36,910 bases of DNA from Candidatus Krumholzibacteriia bacterium (GCA_016744705.1 JADGDU010000009.1:1-36910); one strand, 5' to 3'; numbered from the stretch's first letter, positions 16,023-26,927 are shown. Notes: generated from the sequence alone by a model not told the origin. Program-made: numbers and translations.

Positions 16023-18422
16023 TTACTTCCCTTTTTTGGCCTTGGCAGGAGTTTTCCGGGGGGCCCGGTTTTTTTTCACAGGAACCAAAGCATGCTCCAG
16101 CACCTGATCCATGTGATCCACATAATGCACCGTCAGCTGGTTTCTGATTTCGGGCGCCAATTCCAGAAAATCACGTTCGTTATCCATGGGAATAATCAAG
16201 TGAGTGCTGCCAGCTCTGATGGCTGCCACAGCTTTCTCAGGTAATCCACCAATGGGCAGGACTTTCCCCCGCAGGGTGATTTCACCGGTCATGGCTACAT
16301 CAGTGCGGACCGGAATTCCTCTCAACAGAGAAACCATTCCTGTAGCCATGGCAATGCCCGCACTAGGTCCATCCTTGGGGATGGCACCTTCAGGCACATG
16401 GAGATGAATCTGATTTTTCTTAAACCAATCGCCAGACATTTCCCGACATAATCCCCGAGCATAACTGAGGGCTGTTTCTGCCGATTCCTTCATGACCTCT
16501 TTCAGATTCCCCGTGATGGTGACTTTGCCACTGCCCGGCACCGAAGCCACTTCCACTTCCAGAATCACTCCCCCGACCATGGTCCAGGCCAGTCCTACAA
16601 CCACGCCAACTTCCGGATCGCGATCCACAACCCGGCGGCGAAATTTAGGCATCCCCAGATACTTCTGTACCCCTGCAGCGGTGACTGCCGGAGGGAATTT
16701 ATCGCTCTCGGCTTTGATTTTGGCCACTTTGCGACAAATGCCGGCAATTTCCCGTTCCAGGTTTCTAACGCCGGATTCCCGAGTGTAATGATCAATGAGT
16801 TCCTGGAAAGCGGCAGGCTTAAATCCGCCCTTCCAATCGGTGATGCCGTTGCGTTTCAATTGTCTTGGAGCCAGGAATTTCTGGGCAATAATCTTTTTCT
16901 CATGCTCCAGGTAACCAGGAATGCGAATGACTTCCATTCGGTCTTCCAAGGCTGCTGGGATGGTATGCAAACTGTTGGCTGTGGTGATGAACATCACATT
17001 GCTGAGATCGAACTCCACTTCCAGGTAATGATCGCTGAAGGATGAGTTCTGTTCCGGATCCAATACTTCCAGGAGTGCGGAAGCGGGATCACCCCGGAAA
17101 TCGTTGCCCATCTTATCGATTTCATCCAGCAGAAAAACAGGATTGCGGGTGCCGGCCTTGCGCAGAGATTCGATGATACGCCCAGGCTTGCTGCCAATAT
17201 AAGTCCGGCGATGGCCACGGATTTCCGACTCGTCCCGAACACCGCCGAGACTGATGCGCACAAATTTACGGTTCATGCTTTCGGCAATGCTCCGGCCAAG
17301 GCTGGTTTTACCCACACCTGGAGGCCCGACCAGGCAGAGGATGGTACCCTGCATTTTTTTAGTCAGCTTATAAACTGCCAGAAATTCGAGAATGCGTTCT
17401 TTAACCTTTTCCAGGCCATAATGGTCAGCATCCAAACGTTCCCGGACTTTCTTGGTGTCCAGCCTGTCCTTGCTTTTCTTTTTCCAGGGCAAGGCCAACA
17501 GGGTGTCCAGATAGTTGCGCACCACCGAGGCTTCTGGGCTCATGGGTGACATGCGGTCCAGGCGGGCAATTTCACGCTTGGCCAGGTCCCGGGCTTCGGC
17601 GCTCAATGCGCTCTTCTTCACCTTGACTGCGTATTCTTCAATTTCTGAATCTTCATCGGTGGTATAACCCAGCTCTTTGCGAATGGCCCGCAGCTGTTCA
17701 TTGAGGTAGAAGTCGCGCTGGTTTTTGTGAACCTGGCTTTGGACTTCCTGGTCTATGCGTTGCTCCACCTGCAGGATTTCCAGTTCATTGGCCAGAACCT
17801 GGTTGATCCTTCTGAGACGCTCCAGCAGACTGGACTCAGCCAGCAACTCCTGCTTGGTGGGCACCTTACCCAAAATATAGGCGCTGATGGAATCGGCCAT
17901 GCGCCCAATTTCGTCCATATTCAAAACCGAAAGCAGCACTTCATCTGGTAGGCGTTTGTTAAGACGCACATACTCTTTAAAGCGCTCCTTGATAGAGCGG
18001 CTCAAGGCCTCCGTTTCGGTATTGCTTTGCAAATCTTCGATGACCGGGCGGACCAAAGCTTCCTGGTAGGTGTCCCCTTCCACCACATGATCAGCCGTCA
18101 CCCGAGCCACACCCTCGATCAGGATCTTCAGGGTATCATCCGGAGTGCGAATGATTTGCAGAACCTTGACCACGGTTCCAGCCGTGTAGAGATCATCGGC
18201 ACTGGGCTCTTCTTTTCCGGGCTCAATTTGAGCCACCACGAAAAGGTATTTGTCTCGTTCCATAGCCGCTTCCACTGCGGCCACGGAGCGGGGTCTCCCT
18301 ACCAATAAAGGCGTCACCATGTAAGGAAAAACCACCACATCACGCAGGGGCAACAAGGGCAAACTGCCAGGCAAGAGAAGGTCTTCGTCGTCACGTTCAA
18401 TCACAAAATCCGAGGTGTTCAT
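16023..18422 (-). CDS. lon: ATP-dependent protease Lon (LonA type)
   Basis: A soluble hexameric AAA+ serine protease that degrades misfolded and regulatory proteins. The N-terminal LAN domain starts [19 protein letters not shown]; a long helical region follows. The AAA+ module has Walker A GPPGVGKT, Walker B FLLDEIDK and the arginine-finger region. The C-terminal protease domain has the catalytic Ser in [13 protein letters not shown] and the Lys in [20 protein letters not shown]. The length of 799 is usual. The C-terminal tail is rich in Lys/Arg. It follows clpX by 85 bases, with a hairpin in between, and engB comes right after it. The ATG at 18422 has AAGGAG just upstream. Confidence 0.97.
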   Translation of the reverse strand: MNTSDFVIERDDEDLLLPGSLPLLPLRDVVVFPYMVTPLLVGRPRSVAAVEAAMERDKYLFVVAQIEPGKEEPSADDLYTAGTVVKVLQIIRTPDDTLKILIEGVARVTADHVVEGDTYQEALVRPVIEDLQSNTETEALSRSIKERFKEYVRLNKRLPDEVLLSVLNMDEIGRMADSISAYILGKVPTKQELLAESSLLERLRRINQVLANELEILQVEQRIDQEVQSQVHKNQRDFYLNEQLRAIRKELGYTTDEDSEIEEYAVKVKKSALSAEARDLAKREIARLDRMSPMSPEASVVRNYLDTLLALPWKKKSKDRLDTKKVRERLDADHYGLEKVKERILEFLAVYKLTKKMQGTILCLVGPPGVGKTSLGRSIAESMNRKFVRISLGGVRDESEIRGHRRTYIGSKPGRIIESLRKAGTRNPVFLLDEIDKMGNDFRGDPASALLEVLDPEQNSSFSDHYLEVEFDLSNVMFITTANSLHTIPAALEDRMEVIRIPGYLEHEKKIIAQKFLAPRQLKRNGITDWKGGFKPAAFQELIDHYTRESGVRNLEREIAGICRKVAKIKAESDKFPPAVTAAGVQKYLGMPKFRRRVVDRDPEVGVVVGLAWTMVGGVILEVEVASVPGSGKVTITGNLKEVMKESAETALSYARGLCREMSGDWFKKNQIHLHVPEGAIPKDGPSAGIAMATGMVSLLRGIPVRTDVAMTGEITLRGKVLPIGGLPEKAVAAIRAGSTHLIIPMDNERDFLELAPEIRNQLTVHYVDHMDQVLEHALVPVKKNRAPRKTPAKAKKGK

Positions 18423-18448
18423 TTCACTCCTTGAGAGGACTGCTTTTC

Positions 18449-18482
18449 AAAAATCAGGGCGGACTCCACGAGGGTGTCCGCC
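18449..18482 (-). terminator. Hairpin between clpX and lon
   Basis: On the minus strand GGCGGAC (18482-18476) pairs with GTCCGCC (18464-18458), 11-base loop, followed by CTGA and a short T-run (TTTTT). It could end clpX transcripts partly and make lon separately controlled. Confidence 0.5.
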
Positions 18483-18507
18483 ACTGTCTAGGCTATGGGC
18501 AGAAAGC

Positions 18508-19770
18508 TTAGGCTTCCTTGATTTCGTCTGAAGGGTCACCGGTAATGATTTGAGGGGGCACGCTGTCCTCCACGCATTCCCGGGTTACGATAACTTCCCG
18601 CACATCTTCACGAGAAGGAATATCGAACATGGTATCGCGCATGAGGCCTTCAAGAATGGAACGCAACCCACGGGCACCAGTTTTTCTATCCACCGCAAGG
18701 CCGGCAATGGCTTCCAAGGCGGCTGGTTCGAAAGTGAGTTTCACATCTTCCATTTCTAGCAATTTTTGGTACTGCTTGGTCAGAGCGTTGCGGGGCTCTT
18801 GGAGAATGCGCACCATGGCGTCTTTGTCCAATTCGTGCATGTGAGTCACCACAGGCAAGCGGCCAATGAGTTCTGGGATGAGGCCGAATTTCATCAGATC
18901 CTGGCTCTCCACCAGTCCGAGAAATTCCTCGCGCTCTTCGCTGACATTAAACTCTTCGGAACGGGCAAAGCCCAAAACATTGCGGCCCACTCTGCGTTCC
19001 ACAATTTTTTCCAACCCCTGGAAAGCACCACCACAGACGAACAGAATGTTCTTGGTGTTCACTTCCAGATATTTCTGTTGGGGATGCTTGCGACCACCCT
19101 GAGGCGGCACATTGGCCACCGTGCCCTCGAGGATTTTCAACAGGGCTTGCTGCACACCTTCACCGGAAACATCTCGGGTGATGGAAGGGTTGCCGCTTTT
19201 ACGACCAATCTTGTCAATTTCATCCACATAAACAATGCCCTGCTCCGCAGCGGGGATGTTGTAATCTGCAGCCTGAAGCAAGCGCACCAGAATATTTTCC
19301 ACATCCTCGCCCACATAACCGGCTTCGGTCAGGGCCGTGGCATCGGCGATGGCAAAGGGCACGTTCAGGAAACGGGCCAGGGTTTGGGCCATAAGAGTTT
19401 TCCCGGTACCGGTGTTACCCAGCAGGAGGATGTTGCTCTTATCAATTTCCACACCATCACTGGTCTTTTTCTGGTGGATGCGCTTGTAATGATTATAAAC
19501 AGCCACCGCCAAGCTAACCTTGGCCTCTTGCTGGCTGATCACATATTGATTCAGGTATTCCCGAATTTCTTCGGGTTTGGGGAAAGAAGGCGGCGCCAAA
19601 GTGGCTTCATCAAGGAGTTCACCCTCCAGGATATCATTGCACAGCTTGATGCATTCGCTGCAGATGTACACACTGGAAGGACCGGCCACCAACTTGGCCA
19701 CTTCGTCCTGCCCGCGAGCACAAAAAGAGCATTTGATCATCTGTGGACTGCCATTTTGCCGACGCTTCAT
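18508..19770 (-). CDS. clpX: ClpX, ATPase subunit of ClpXP
   Basis: Unfolds tagged or damaged substrates and feeds them into ClpP. The zinc-binding domain (CSFC ... CSEC, first ~50 residues) is followed by the AAA+ domain: Walker A GNTGTGKT (GPTGSGKT is usual), Walker B VYVDEIDK, and sensor and pore motifs near GYVGEDVEN and [19 protein letters not shown] matches the conserved region between sensor 1 and the C-terminal domain. The ATG at 19770 is chosen because GGAGG sits directly upstream and the extension to 19836 is not ClpX-like. Length is then 420. It lies after clpP with a strong hairpin in the gap. The Asn in Walker A is a noted variation at a variable position, probably neutral. Confidence 0.97.
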   Translation of the reverse strand: MKRRQNGSPQMIKCSFCARGQDEVAKLVAGPSSVYICSECIKLCNDILEGELLDEATLAPPSFPKPEEIREYLNQYVISQQEAKVSLAVAVYNHYKRIHQKKTSDGVEIDKSNILLLGNTGTGKTLMAQTLARFLNVPFAIADATALTEAGYVGEDVENILVRLLQAADYNIPAAEQGIVYVDEIDKIGRKSGNPSITRDVSGEGVQQALLKILEGTVANVPPQGGRKHPQQKYLEVNTKNILFVCGGAFQGLEKIVERRVGRNVLGFARSEEFNVSEEREEFLGLVESQDLMKFGLIPELIGRLPVVTHMHELDKDAMVRILQEPRNALTKQYQKLLEMEDVKLTFEPAALEAIAGLAVDRKTGARGLRSILEGLMRDTMFDIPSREDVREVIVTRECVEDSVPPQIITGDPSDEIKEA

Positions 19771-19785
19771 TTTTCCTCCAGAAAG

Positions 19786-19816
19786 CAGTTTCGGCCGGAT
19801 GGTCCGACCGAAACTG
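19786..19816 (-). other. Long hairpin between clpP and clpX
   Basis: CAGTTTCGG and CCGAAACTG form nine pairs, extended by a G-U pair and CGGA/TCCG, about 14 pairs in all with a tiny loop. No T-run follows, and the clpX ribosome-binding site begins seven bases later. It is more likely an RNA-processing or stability element than a terminator. Confidence 0.6.
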
Positions 19817-19861
19817 AAAACACCTGAGCGGGACACTGGTTCCCGGTCATTATCAAATCAC

Positions 19862-20479
19862 TTATTTATCTTTTTTGTCGTCATCAGAGTTATCAACCTC
19901 TGTCCGACTAACAATCACCTTATCAACCAGGCCATATTCTTTGGCCTCTTCAGCCGACATAAAGAAATCACGATCACTGTCTTCTGCAATTTTTTCAAAA
20001 CTCTGACCACTGTGGTGGGCCAGAATATCATACAATTTATCCCTAATTTTCAGGATTTCTTTTGTATAGATTTCCAACATGCTGGCCTGACCCTGGCTTC
20101 CGCCAAGAGGCTGATGAATCATCACCCGGGAGTTGACCAGAGCGGAGCGTTTACCCGCTGCACCGGCAGCCAGAAGAACGGCGCCCATGCTGGCGGCCTG
20201 CCCCATACAGATAGTCACCACATCATTGGAAATGTACTGAATGGTGTCATAGATCGCAAGACCTGCGGTGACGCTGCCACCAGGACTATTGACGTACAAA
20301 TAGATATCCCGTTCCGGGTCTTCTGCCGTCAAAAACAACAATTGGGCGATGATCAGGTTGGCGACATTGTCATCAACCGGGGTGCCCAGAAAAATGATCC
20401 GGTCTTTTAAAAGACGGGAATAAATATCAAAAGCCCGTTCTCCGTGACTGGACTGATCGACTACCATTGGTACCAGCAT
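19862..20479 (-). CDS. clpP: ClpP proteolytic subunit
   Basis: A tetradecameric serine protease that partners ClpX. The catalytic triad is at the standard positions: Ser97 (GQAASMG), His122 (VMIHQPLGG) and Asp171 (DSDRDFFM). [19 protein letters not shown] precedes it, and 205 residues is typical. The start ATG (20479-20477) overlaps the TAA of tig by one base, with GAGGAG upstream inside tig, so the two are translationally coupled. The C-terminal tail ends in an acidic/lysine run [10 protein letters not shown]. Confidence 0.98.
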   Translation of the reverse strand: MLVPMVVDQSSHGERAFDIYSRLLKDRIIFLGTPVDDNVANLIIAQLLFLTAEDPERDIYLYVNSPGGSVTAGLAIYDTIQYISNDVVTICMGQAASMGAVLLAAGAAGKRSALVNSRVMIHQPLGGSQGQASMLEIYTKEILKIRDKLYDILAHHSGQSFEKIAEDSDRDFFMSAEEAKEYGLVDKVIVSRTEVDNSDDDKKDK

Positions 20480-21822
20480 TATTTCTCCTCTTTTGCAAAG
20501 ATCTCCGTATCGGCAGGAACCATTTCGATTTCGGCGCGGGACAGCAGGAAATCGTAAGTGCGACGTTCAAGCAGATCGTACTCAAGACGCTGCTTCTCTT
20601 CGCCACTGTTGACGAATTCCCGGTATCGGTCAACATCGAAACCATTCTCGCCGGCGATTTGTTCGATGCGTTCTTCGACATCTTCGTCGCCAACCTTGAT
20701 CTCTTCCTGAGATCGAATGTTCTCCAGAATCAGCATGCCCTGCAAAGCCTTCTCTGCATGAGGCTTACCAGCTTCGCGGTATTCTGCGTCCTCTTCTTCA
20801 GAATTAGGACGACCTGATTGCAGGTTCCGGCGGTGCATCTCTTCGAGACCACTTTCAATGTAGCTGGTGATCATGGAAGGGGGCAGATCCACGCTGTTGT
20901 TGTTCACCAGAGCTGTCAGAATCTGGTGGTCCATTTCCTGGACCAACCGTTTATCACCTTCGGTTGCCAAATCCTGCAGAATTTCAGCTTTAAGCTCTTC
21001 CAGAGTTTTGCCTTCAGTGACCTGACCGGCCAATTCATCGTTCAATTCGGGCAGGACCTTTTTGGCCACCTCTTTGACGATGCACTGGAAGATCACGTCT
21101 TTGCCCTTCAATACTTCATTGGGATGATCTGCGGGGTAAGGCACGGAGATCTCTTTTTCTTCTCCAGCTTTCACTCCTAGCAGGGCATCGTTAAAGGCTT
21201 CCATATTGCCCTCGCCACCCACGATTAACTTCTGATCCTCGATGCGCCGATTACCAGCGTCATCGCCCTCCAGAGCCTCGGGCACCAGGTCCAGCAGAAT
21301 TTGATCGTCTTTCTCGGCGGCGCGATCTACTTTTTCGAAGGTGGCGCGGCTATCCTGCAAACGAGTCAGAACTTCATCCACATCTTTGTCTTCAACCTTG
21401 ATTTCCCGCTTTTTGACAGCAATGCCCTCATAATTTTCAGCCGTCACCTCGGGCCGCACTTCGACTTTAAGGTCAAAAGTCATGGGGCCCTCATCTTCAA
21501 ACTTGAAGTTTTCCAGGGCAGGGTCAGTGAGGGGATTCAGGCGATTCTCCATGAGCCCAAACATCCAAGCCTGTTTGATCAATTCCTCAGTGGTTTCCAT
21601 GCGCAGCATTTCCCCCACTTCTTTTTCCACCAAAGCTCTTGGCGTACGACCCTTGCGAAAGCCGGGCTTCTGATAACTCTTGGCAGCCTTTTTCAAACGC
21701 TGGGCAAATTCTTTGTCGAACAATTCCCGGTCCACTTCAATTTTGACCACCCGTTGCCAGGATTCGGGAGATTCAACGGAAGTTTTGATAGGGCTTTTTT
21801 TAGGCTGCTGAGTTTCAGACAT
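20479..21822 (-). CDS. tig: Trigger factor
   Basis: A ribosome-associated chaperone with peptidyl-prolyl isomerase activity. The N-terminal ribosome-docking signature is [17 protein letters not shown]; the central FKBP-like domain follows (about 160-250), and the C-terminal substrate-cradle domain is helical. Length 447 is normal. It is the first protein gene after tRNA-Leu and starts 63 bases past the tRNA, with no terminator in between. A small hairpin GGTCA/TGACC (21842-21857) sits upstream of its AGGA. The order tig-clpP-clpX-lon is the common conserved proteostasis arrangement. Confidence 0.97.
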   Translation of the reverse strand: MSETQQPKKSPIKTSVESPESWQRVVKIEVDRELFDKEFAQRLKKAAKSYQKPGFRKGRTPRALVEKEVGEMLRMETTEELIKQAWMFGLMENRLNPLTDPALENFKFEDEGPMTFDLKVEVRPEVTAENYEGIAVKKREIKVEDKDVDEVLTRLQDSRATFEKVDRAAEKDDQILLDLVPEALEGDDAGNRRIEDQKLIVGGEGNMEAFNDALLGVKAGEEKEISVPYPADHPNEVLKGKDVIFQCIVKEVAKKVLPELNDELAGQVTEGKTLEELKAEILQDLATEGDKRLVQEMDHQILTALVNNNSVDLPPSMITSYIESGLEEMHRRNLQSGRPNSEEEDAEYREAGKPHAEKALQGMLILENIRSQEEIKVGDEDVEERIEQIAGENGFDVDRYREFVNSGEEKQRLEYDLLERRTYDFLLSRAEIEMVPADTEIFAKEEK

Positions 21823-21885
21823 GTGAGAATTTCCTAACTTTGGTCAAAATTATGACCAGCAATTTGGCCAATAACGTAAAAAGCA

Positions 21886-21970
21886 TGGTGCGAGAGGGGG
21901 GACTCGAACCCCCACGGGTTTCCCCACAGGAACCTAAATCCTGCGCGTCTGCCAGTTCCGCCACTCTCGC
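21886..21970 (-). tRNA. tRNA-Leu (anticodon TAG)
   Basis: The 85-base type II tRNA has acceptor GCGAGAG/CTCTCGC, anticodon arm CAGGA-TTTAGGT-TCCTG with anticodon TAG, a long variable arm (GGGG/CCCC-type), T loop TTCGAGT and an encoded CCA (21888-21886). Confidence 0.95.
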
Positions 21971-22019
21971 AACCGGAGTGCGCTCTGCAAACCCGGCGTC
22001 AATTTCGAATCAGGGCGAC

Positions 22020-22048
22020 AATATAGCTACCCCATAAAACACGGTCAA
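22020..22048 (-). promoter_or_regulatory. Sigma-70 promoter of tRNA-Leu and probably tig-clpPX
   Basis: On the minus strand TTGACC (22048-22043), 17-base spacer, TATATT (22025-22020). Transcription would begin near 22013, about 40 bases before the tRNA. No other promoter is seen before tig. Confidence 0.8.
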
Positions 22049-22076
22049 GGCCCCGAACACCTATTAAAAGCGGCTT

Positions 22077-23477
22077 TCACTGGATTTTTCGATAGATGGT
22101 ACGAGATGCGATGCCTAAAATCCGTGCCGCAGTCTCTTTATCACCATTGGTACTCTCCAAAGTGGCCTCAATCAGAGCCATCTCAGCCTCTTTGAGTGTG
22201 GTCCCCACGGGCATGGAAAGAACATCGAATCGCTGGCGCCCATCCACCACATTCCGGGGTAAAACACCGGTATCGATTATTTCGTCCTTACCCAGAACCA
22301 CGGCTCTTTCCACGGCATTTTCCAACTCCCGTACATTTCCCGGCCAGGAGTAACGGCCCATGGCGTCGGCAGCCTGGCTGGAAAAACCGGCAATCTGCTT
22401 TTTGTTGCGTTCGTTAAATTTGTTCAGGAAAAAGTTGGCCAGCAGCATCACATCGGCTCCCCGGTCCCTCAGGGGGGGTAATTCCAAATTGATGACGTTA
22501 AGCCGATAGTACAAATCTTCCCGGAACTTGCCGTCCCGCACAAGAGAAGGGAGGTCGGCATTGGTGGCTGCGATGATGCGCACATCAACATTCAGAGTTG
22601 CATTTCCACCCAAGCGCTCGATGACACCCTCTTGAAGCACACGCAGAAGTTTGACCTGGGTGGTCATGGACATCTCTCCTACCTCATCCAGGAAGAGAGT
22701 GCCTCCATCGGCCGCTTCAAAACGGCCTTTGCGTTGCCCAACTGCCCCGGTAAATGCCCCCGCTTCGTATCCAAATAGTTCTGCTTCGAGCAGGGTTTCT
22801 GGCAAAGCAGCACAGCTAACGGTAATTAGGGACTTGCGGGAGCGATCACTCCACCGATGCAGAGCAGAAGCAAAAACCTCTTTACCCGTGCCACTTTCGC
22901 CAGTAAGCAGGACTGTGGCGGTACTTGTGGCCACTTGACGAGTGGTGTCCAGGGCCTGCTGCATGGCAAGGCTATTGCCAATAATATTATCTGGCCCCTG
23001 AATCTCCTCCAGCTTCTTGCGCAATTCATGGTTTTCGGCCAGAAGCTGTTGTTTCTCTAGGGCTTTGCCCACCACATTCAAAGCTGTGGTAGTGCTAAAT
23101 GGTTTCTCAATAAAGTCGTATGCTCCATTTTTCATGGCCCCCACAGCCATTTCAATGGTGCCATGACCAGTAATGATTACAAATTCCGTGGCCGGTGAAA
23201 TCACTTTTGCGGTTTTGAGCAACTCCAGCCCCCCCATGCGAGGCATTTGCAGGTCCGATAATACCAGATGCACCTCTTCCTGGCGCAATGTCATCAGGCC
23301 GTCCTCCCCATTGGAGGCCGTAAGCACATGATATCCATTGCGGCGCAGCAACTTACTGAGAGCCCGGCAAAGTTCTATTTCATCATCAACAACCAAAATA
23401 GTCGCTTTTGATTCTTCAGGAACCACGGAAGGGGACTCATCCCCGCCCGGATCTCTTCCCTGTGAATTTTCAGTCAT
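22077..23477 (-). CDS. NtrC-family sigma-54-dependent response regulator
   Basis: An enhancer-binding activator of RNA polymerase with sigma-54. The receiver domain (residues about 26-145) has phospho-Asp75 in VLSDLQMP and the switch Lys in EKPFS. The AAA+ domain has Walker A GESGTGKE (193-200), the sigma-54 contact loop GAFTGA (240-245), FLDEVGEM (Walker B) and the arginine finger region. A Fis-type helix-turn-helix ends the protein (ETAARILGIASRTIYRKIQ), stopping slightly earlier than usual after the recognition helix. The cognate kinase is not adjacent on the same strand; the divergent hybrid kinase at 23669 is a candidate but has its own receiver. Targets are unknown; no -24/-12 site is seen in the window. 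Confidence 0.95.
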   Translation of the reverse strand: MTENSQGRDPGGDESPSVVPEESKATILVVDDEIELCRALSKLLRRNGYHVLTASNGEDGLMTLRQEEVHLVLSDLQMPRMGGLELLKTAKVISPATEFVIITGHGTIEMAVGAMKNGAYDFIEKPFSTTTALNVVGKALEKQQLLAENHELRKKLEEIQGPDNIIGNSLAMQQALDTTRQVATSTATVLLTGESGTGKEVFASALHRWSDRSRKSLITVSCAALPETLLEAELFGYEAGAFTGAVGQRKGRFEAADGGTLFLDEVGEMSMTTQVKLLRVLQEGVIERLGGNATLNVDVRIIAATNADLPSLVRDGKFREDLYYRLNVINLELPPLRDRGADVMLLANFFLNKFNERNKKQIAGFSSQAADAMGRYSWPGNVRELENAVERAVVLGKDEIIDTGVLPRNVVDGRQRFDVLSMPVGTTLKEAEMALIEATLESTNGDKETAARILGIASRTIYRKIQ

Positions 23478-23668
23478 GGATCAAAACTCTCCAGCCATAA
23501 TTAAAGGGTGCAACTCCGACATTTTGTCATGGGGTTGTCTTTTCGTCAACTTCCCCTTTTCACACTGAATAATCCCCTAAACTTTGACCATCTCCTGCCG
23601 ATCTTTTCTGGTGAAGGGGTCTCTACATTTAGACTTAGGGCCTAGGCCGTTGTGTCGGAGGATGCACT

Positions 23669-26600
23669 ATTTTCAACTCTAAAAAACAGCAAACTAACTT
23701 ACAGAGGCGAGACCCCAAGGCCAGCAGTAAAATTACTCTGCCCCTTGCGCATACCACCATGATCCTGTTGGTATTAGGTTTGCTTTTCTACTTTTTTCAG
23801 TTGATGGACCACACCCGCAACCAGGCCATCGGGCGCTTATCTGAACAGGTAAAGATCACTTCAGAAGAAATTGAGCGCGAAGTAACCCGAGTAGAATACA
23901 TTGCTGAAACTCTGGCCATCCTCTATTTCCAAAAAGCCATCCACCAGGATGAAGCCATAGCCCATTCCCAACTTCTGGACAATCTAGAACTGCACATGGC
24001 CAGTGGCCACTTCAATATACTGTCCGCAAACATCCGTACCTCCGATGGCCATCTGACAACTCTCAGCTTTGGAAAAACGGGACACTTCACAGTGGAGAGC
24101 GAAAAAGAACCCTTTGATGGAGTCTTTTTCCCAGACCAAACACAATGGGAATTTCAAGAGGACCTGGCCACTTTCTACCAACCCTTGCGCGGCCAAAAAA
24201 AACATTCCGGAGTTTTGGAACTTACCTTTTCTACCCAATTGATTATGACCGGATTCAATGACATCACGCACAATTACCTAAACGGTAGAACCTGGTGGCT
24301 GGACTACCGTGGAAATCCCGGTCAGGGTACTTTTCCCCCTTCCGGAGGCATGGATGATGAGTTGTGCCAGATTTTAACTAAAATGAATGAGAATCTGGAA
24401 TCCGGAGTTATCGAAACCAACTGCCCCTTTCACAATGATCACAAAGCTTTCACCGCAATATCCCATGTCTTCATCGGCGATTTCGAATTGGCGGTTCTCA
24501 AAAGCATCAACGCCAATGCCATCACCGGCCCCCAGATCAGGCTGGGGATCATTCTCTCCATACTCTTTTCAGGGTTGCTGATTCTGGCCTTGCTTGTGCT
24601 CAAGCTGAACATCGACCAGCGAAAAACAGCACTGCAAAAACTGGCTGAAGAAAAAGCAGTTATTGAGGGTATGTTTCACAGCATCGACGATCTGATTTTC
24701 CAGCAAGACCTTTTAGGGGTCTATACAGATTGCAACCAATCCTTTGCCAATTTCGTGGGACTCACCCCCATGGAAATCAGAGGACGCAACGACAAACAGA
24801 TTGGCATCCCGGACGACCAGAAGCCTATTTCGGACGATGATCGGGAAATTTTGAAAACCGCTCGCAGGTTGGGCAGTGAAGTTTGGGTTGAAGGGCCTGA
24901 CGGACAGCAGGAGCTAGTAGACCTTCACAAGCATCCACTACAACATCACGACGGCGAAGTTTATGGAATAATCGGCATTGGTCGTGTCAAAACCAGCCAA
25001 TGGCGTTCAGAGCAAAGCATGCTGGAACTGAAGAACGACTTGCAGGAAGCCAATGCAAACATGGAAGAAGCCCTGAACCGGGCCCATGAATATTCCAAGG
25101 AAACAGAAAGCGCCAACAAAGCCAAAAGCGAATTTTTAGCCAACATGAGTCACGAAATCCGAACCCCTCTGGGAGCAGTCATTGGGTTGACTGATCTTCT
25201 GGCGGAAACGGATTGCTCTGCCAAGCAATTAGGCTACTTGAATAAGATGGACAATTCGGCCCACAGTCTTTTGGGAATCATCAATGACATTCTTGATTTT
25301 TCGAAAATTGAAGCGGGCAAAATGACTTACGAAATCATTCCCTTCCATCTAGGGGAAGTCGTTTCCCAGGTCTCGGAAATGTTCAGCGAAAGAGTCATGT
25401 CACGCAATCTATCTTTCACGCAAAAACGGGAACAAATTCCCGAGCTCTTATTGGGAGACCCCGTTCGCCTGCGTCAGATCCTGGTCAATCTGCTGGGTAA
25501 CGCCCTCAAGTTTACGGAAAAAGGTGGGCTCAGCCTTACCATCACCGGCGGCACTCGCCTCGGTGAAAAGATTTTCCTCATTTTTTCTATCCAAGACACT
25601 GGAATCGGTATTCCAGCCGAAAATTTAAGTGGCTTGTTTTCTTCCTTCGCCCAGGCCGACACCTCCACCACCCGGCAGTTCGGCGGCACAGGCCTGGGTT
25701 TGAGTATCAGTCAGCAATTGGTCGAATTGATGGGCGGCAACATCTGGGTTGAAAGTGAAGTGGGAAAAGGCACCACGTTCCACTTTTCACTGCCCTTCGA
25801 AGAGATGAGCGAAACAGCTGCTGATGAGTTCATGGATGATTTGTACAACCGCACCAATCATATATCCACAAACCCCGGAAAACCCCTGGAAGGTTTAAAC
25901 ATCCTCCTGGTGGATGACAACGAAATCAACCGGGAAGTTATTTCAGAAATCCTTGTCCAAAGGGGCGCCATGGTGGATCTGGCAGAAGATGGCCAGAAAG
26001 CCACCACCAAAGTGGCAGACACTCAATTCCACTTAGTCTTGATGGACATGCAAATGCCTATTATGGATGGTCCCACTGCAACCCGAACCATCCGCGAAAC
26101 TCATTCTGCTGAAGATTTGCCTGTTATGGCTCTGACGGCAAACGCCCAGGCCGAAGATAAACGAATCTGTTTGGATGCTGGCATGAACGGCTACATGTCC
26201 AAGCCCGTTGACCCCGCCTTGTTGGTGGACAAGATCCTCGCTCTGGCCAAAAACCAGGTCAGGTTGGAGACAACCACTCCCGTGGCGGAAATAAAGGCTC
26301 CCGAAACCCATAAGAAGATGCCAGGAATCAACCTCACCGAAGTCATGAATAGGTTGAATAATAACGAAACGCTCTTCTTGAAACTGGTGAAAATGTTTAT
26401 ATCAAAGCATGAAAATGACCTGGCCCAGATCGATCAGGCTTTGCATGAAAAGGACATTCCACAAGCCATTCATCTGTCCCACGCATTAAAAGGAACGGCC
26501 GCCAACCTCTCGGCCCACTCAGTTCAAGCTGCCGCCAGCGATTTGGAATCCATACTTCGCAAGGGTGATGACCTACCCTCAGCTTCTCCAGGTGAATTGG

Positions 26601-26926
26601 TAATGGCCTTAGATGAAATCCTATCCACCATGAAATTGATTTTACATACATCTGAAGACGCGCAACCGGAGAAGATGAAATCGGCCAATCCCGTGGACCG
26701 CAAACAGGTTTTGCAATCTCTTAATAATCTGCACCTCATGATGGAAGAAAATGATGCCACCACTGAGGACCAATTCCAAACTCATCGTCCAGACCTGGAA
26801 AATTTCATCAATGCTTCCACTCTGGATGCTCTCGAACAAGCCCTGTTGATTTTCGATTTTGAAGAGGCTCTAAGTTTGACAAAAGGCCAAATCGAAGCCC
26901 TAAACGCTCAACTGGTGAAAGGTTAA
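23669..26926 (+). CDS. Membrane hybrid histidine kinase with PAS, receiver and HPt domains
   Basis: The first in-frame ATG (23759) has no ribosome-binding site and would begin inside the first membrane helix. An ATT at 23669 lies six bases after a perfect GGAGGA (23657-23662) and gives a basic N-terminus (FNSKKQQTNLQRR) before that helix, so it is preferred, although AUU starts are rare. Counting from the ATG: TM1 (about 1-16), a periplasmic sensor (about 20-255), TM2 (about 262-283), PAS (about 295-410), HisKA with His465 (ANMSHEIRTPL), HATPase with FGGTGLGLS, receiver with Asp763 (LMDMQMP), HPt with His908 (SHALKGTAANL), and a C-terminal helical tail. It can autophosphorylate and relay to another regulator. 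The HD-GYP gene directly downstream is the likely output. Confidence 0.9.
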   Translation: MFNSKKQQTNLQRRDPKASSKITLPLAHTTMILLVLGLLFYFFQLMDHTRNQAIGRLSEQVKITSEEIEREVTRVEYIAETLAILYFQKAIHQDEAIAHSQLLDNLELHMASGHFNILSANIRTSDGHLTTLSFGKTGHFTVESEKEPFDGVFFPDQTQWEFQEDLATFYQPLRGQKKHSGVLELTFSTQLIMTGFNDITHNYLNGRTWWLDYRGNPGQGTFPPSGGMDDELCQILTKMNENLESGVIETNCPFHNDHKAFTAISHVFIGDFELAVLKSINANAITGPQIRLGIILSILFSGLLILALLVLKLNIDQRKTALQKLAEEKAVIEGMFHSIDDLIFQQDLLGVYTDCNQSFANFVGLTPMEIRGRNDKQIGIPDDQKPISDDDREILKTARRLGSEVWVEGPDGQQELVDLHKHPLQHHDGEVYGIIGIGRVKTSQWRSEQSMLELKNDLQEANANMEEALNRAHEYSKETESANKAKSEFLANMSHEIRTPLGAVIGLTDLLAETDCSAKQLGYLNKMDNSAHSLLGIINDILDFSKIEAGKMTYEIIPFHLGEVVSQVSEMFSERVMSRNLSFTQKREQIPELLLGDPVRLRQILVNLLGNALKFTEKGGLSLTITGGTRLGEKIFLIFSIQDTGIGIPAENLSGLFSSFAQADTSTTRQFGGTGLGLSISQQLVELMGGNIWVESEVGKGTTFHFSLPFEEMSETAADEFMDDLYNRTNHISTNPGKPLEGLNILLVDDNEINREVISEILVQRGAMVDLAEDGQKATTKVADTQFHLVLMDMQMPIMDGPTATRTIRETHSAEDLPVMALTANAQAEDKRICLDAGMNGYMSKPVDPALLVDKILALAKNQVRLETTTPVAEIKAPETHKKMPGINLTEVMNRLNNNETLFLKLVKMFISKHENDLAQIDQALHEKDIPQAIHLSHALKGTAANLSAHSVQAAASDLESILRKGDDLPSASPGELVMALDEILSTMKLILHTSEDAQPEKMKSANPVDRKQVLQSLNNLHLMMEENDATTEDQFQTHRPDLENFINASTLDALEQALLIFDFEEALSLTKGQIEALNAQLVKG

Positions 26927-26927
26927 T

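Noticed and set aside
18766..19827. 353-codon plus-strand open frame opposite clpX
   Set aside because: Antisense shadow of clpX; the clpX motifs and RBS decide the strand.
23639..23648. Perfect palindrome GGCCTAGGCC upstream of the hybrid kinase
   Set aside because: Ten bases only, single copy and not placed relative to a recognised promoter; could be an operator but is too short to support.
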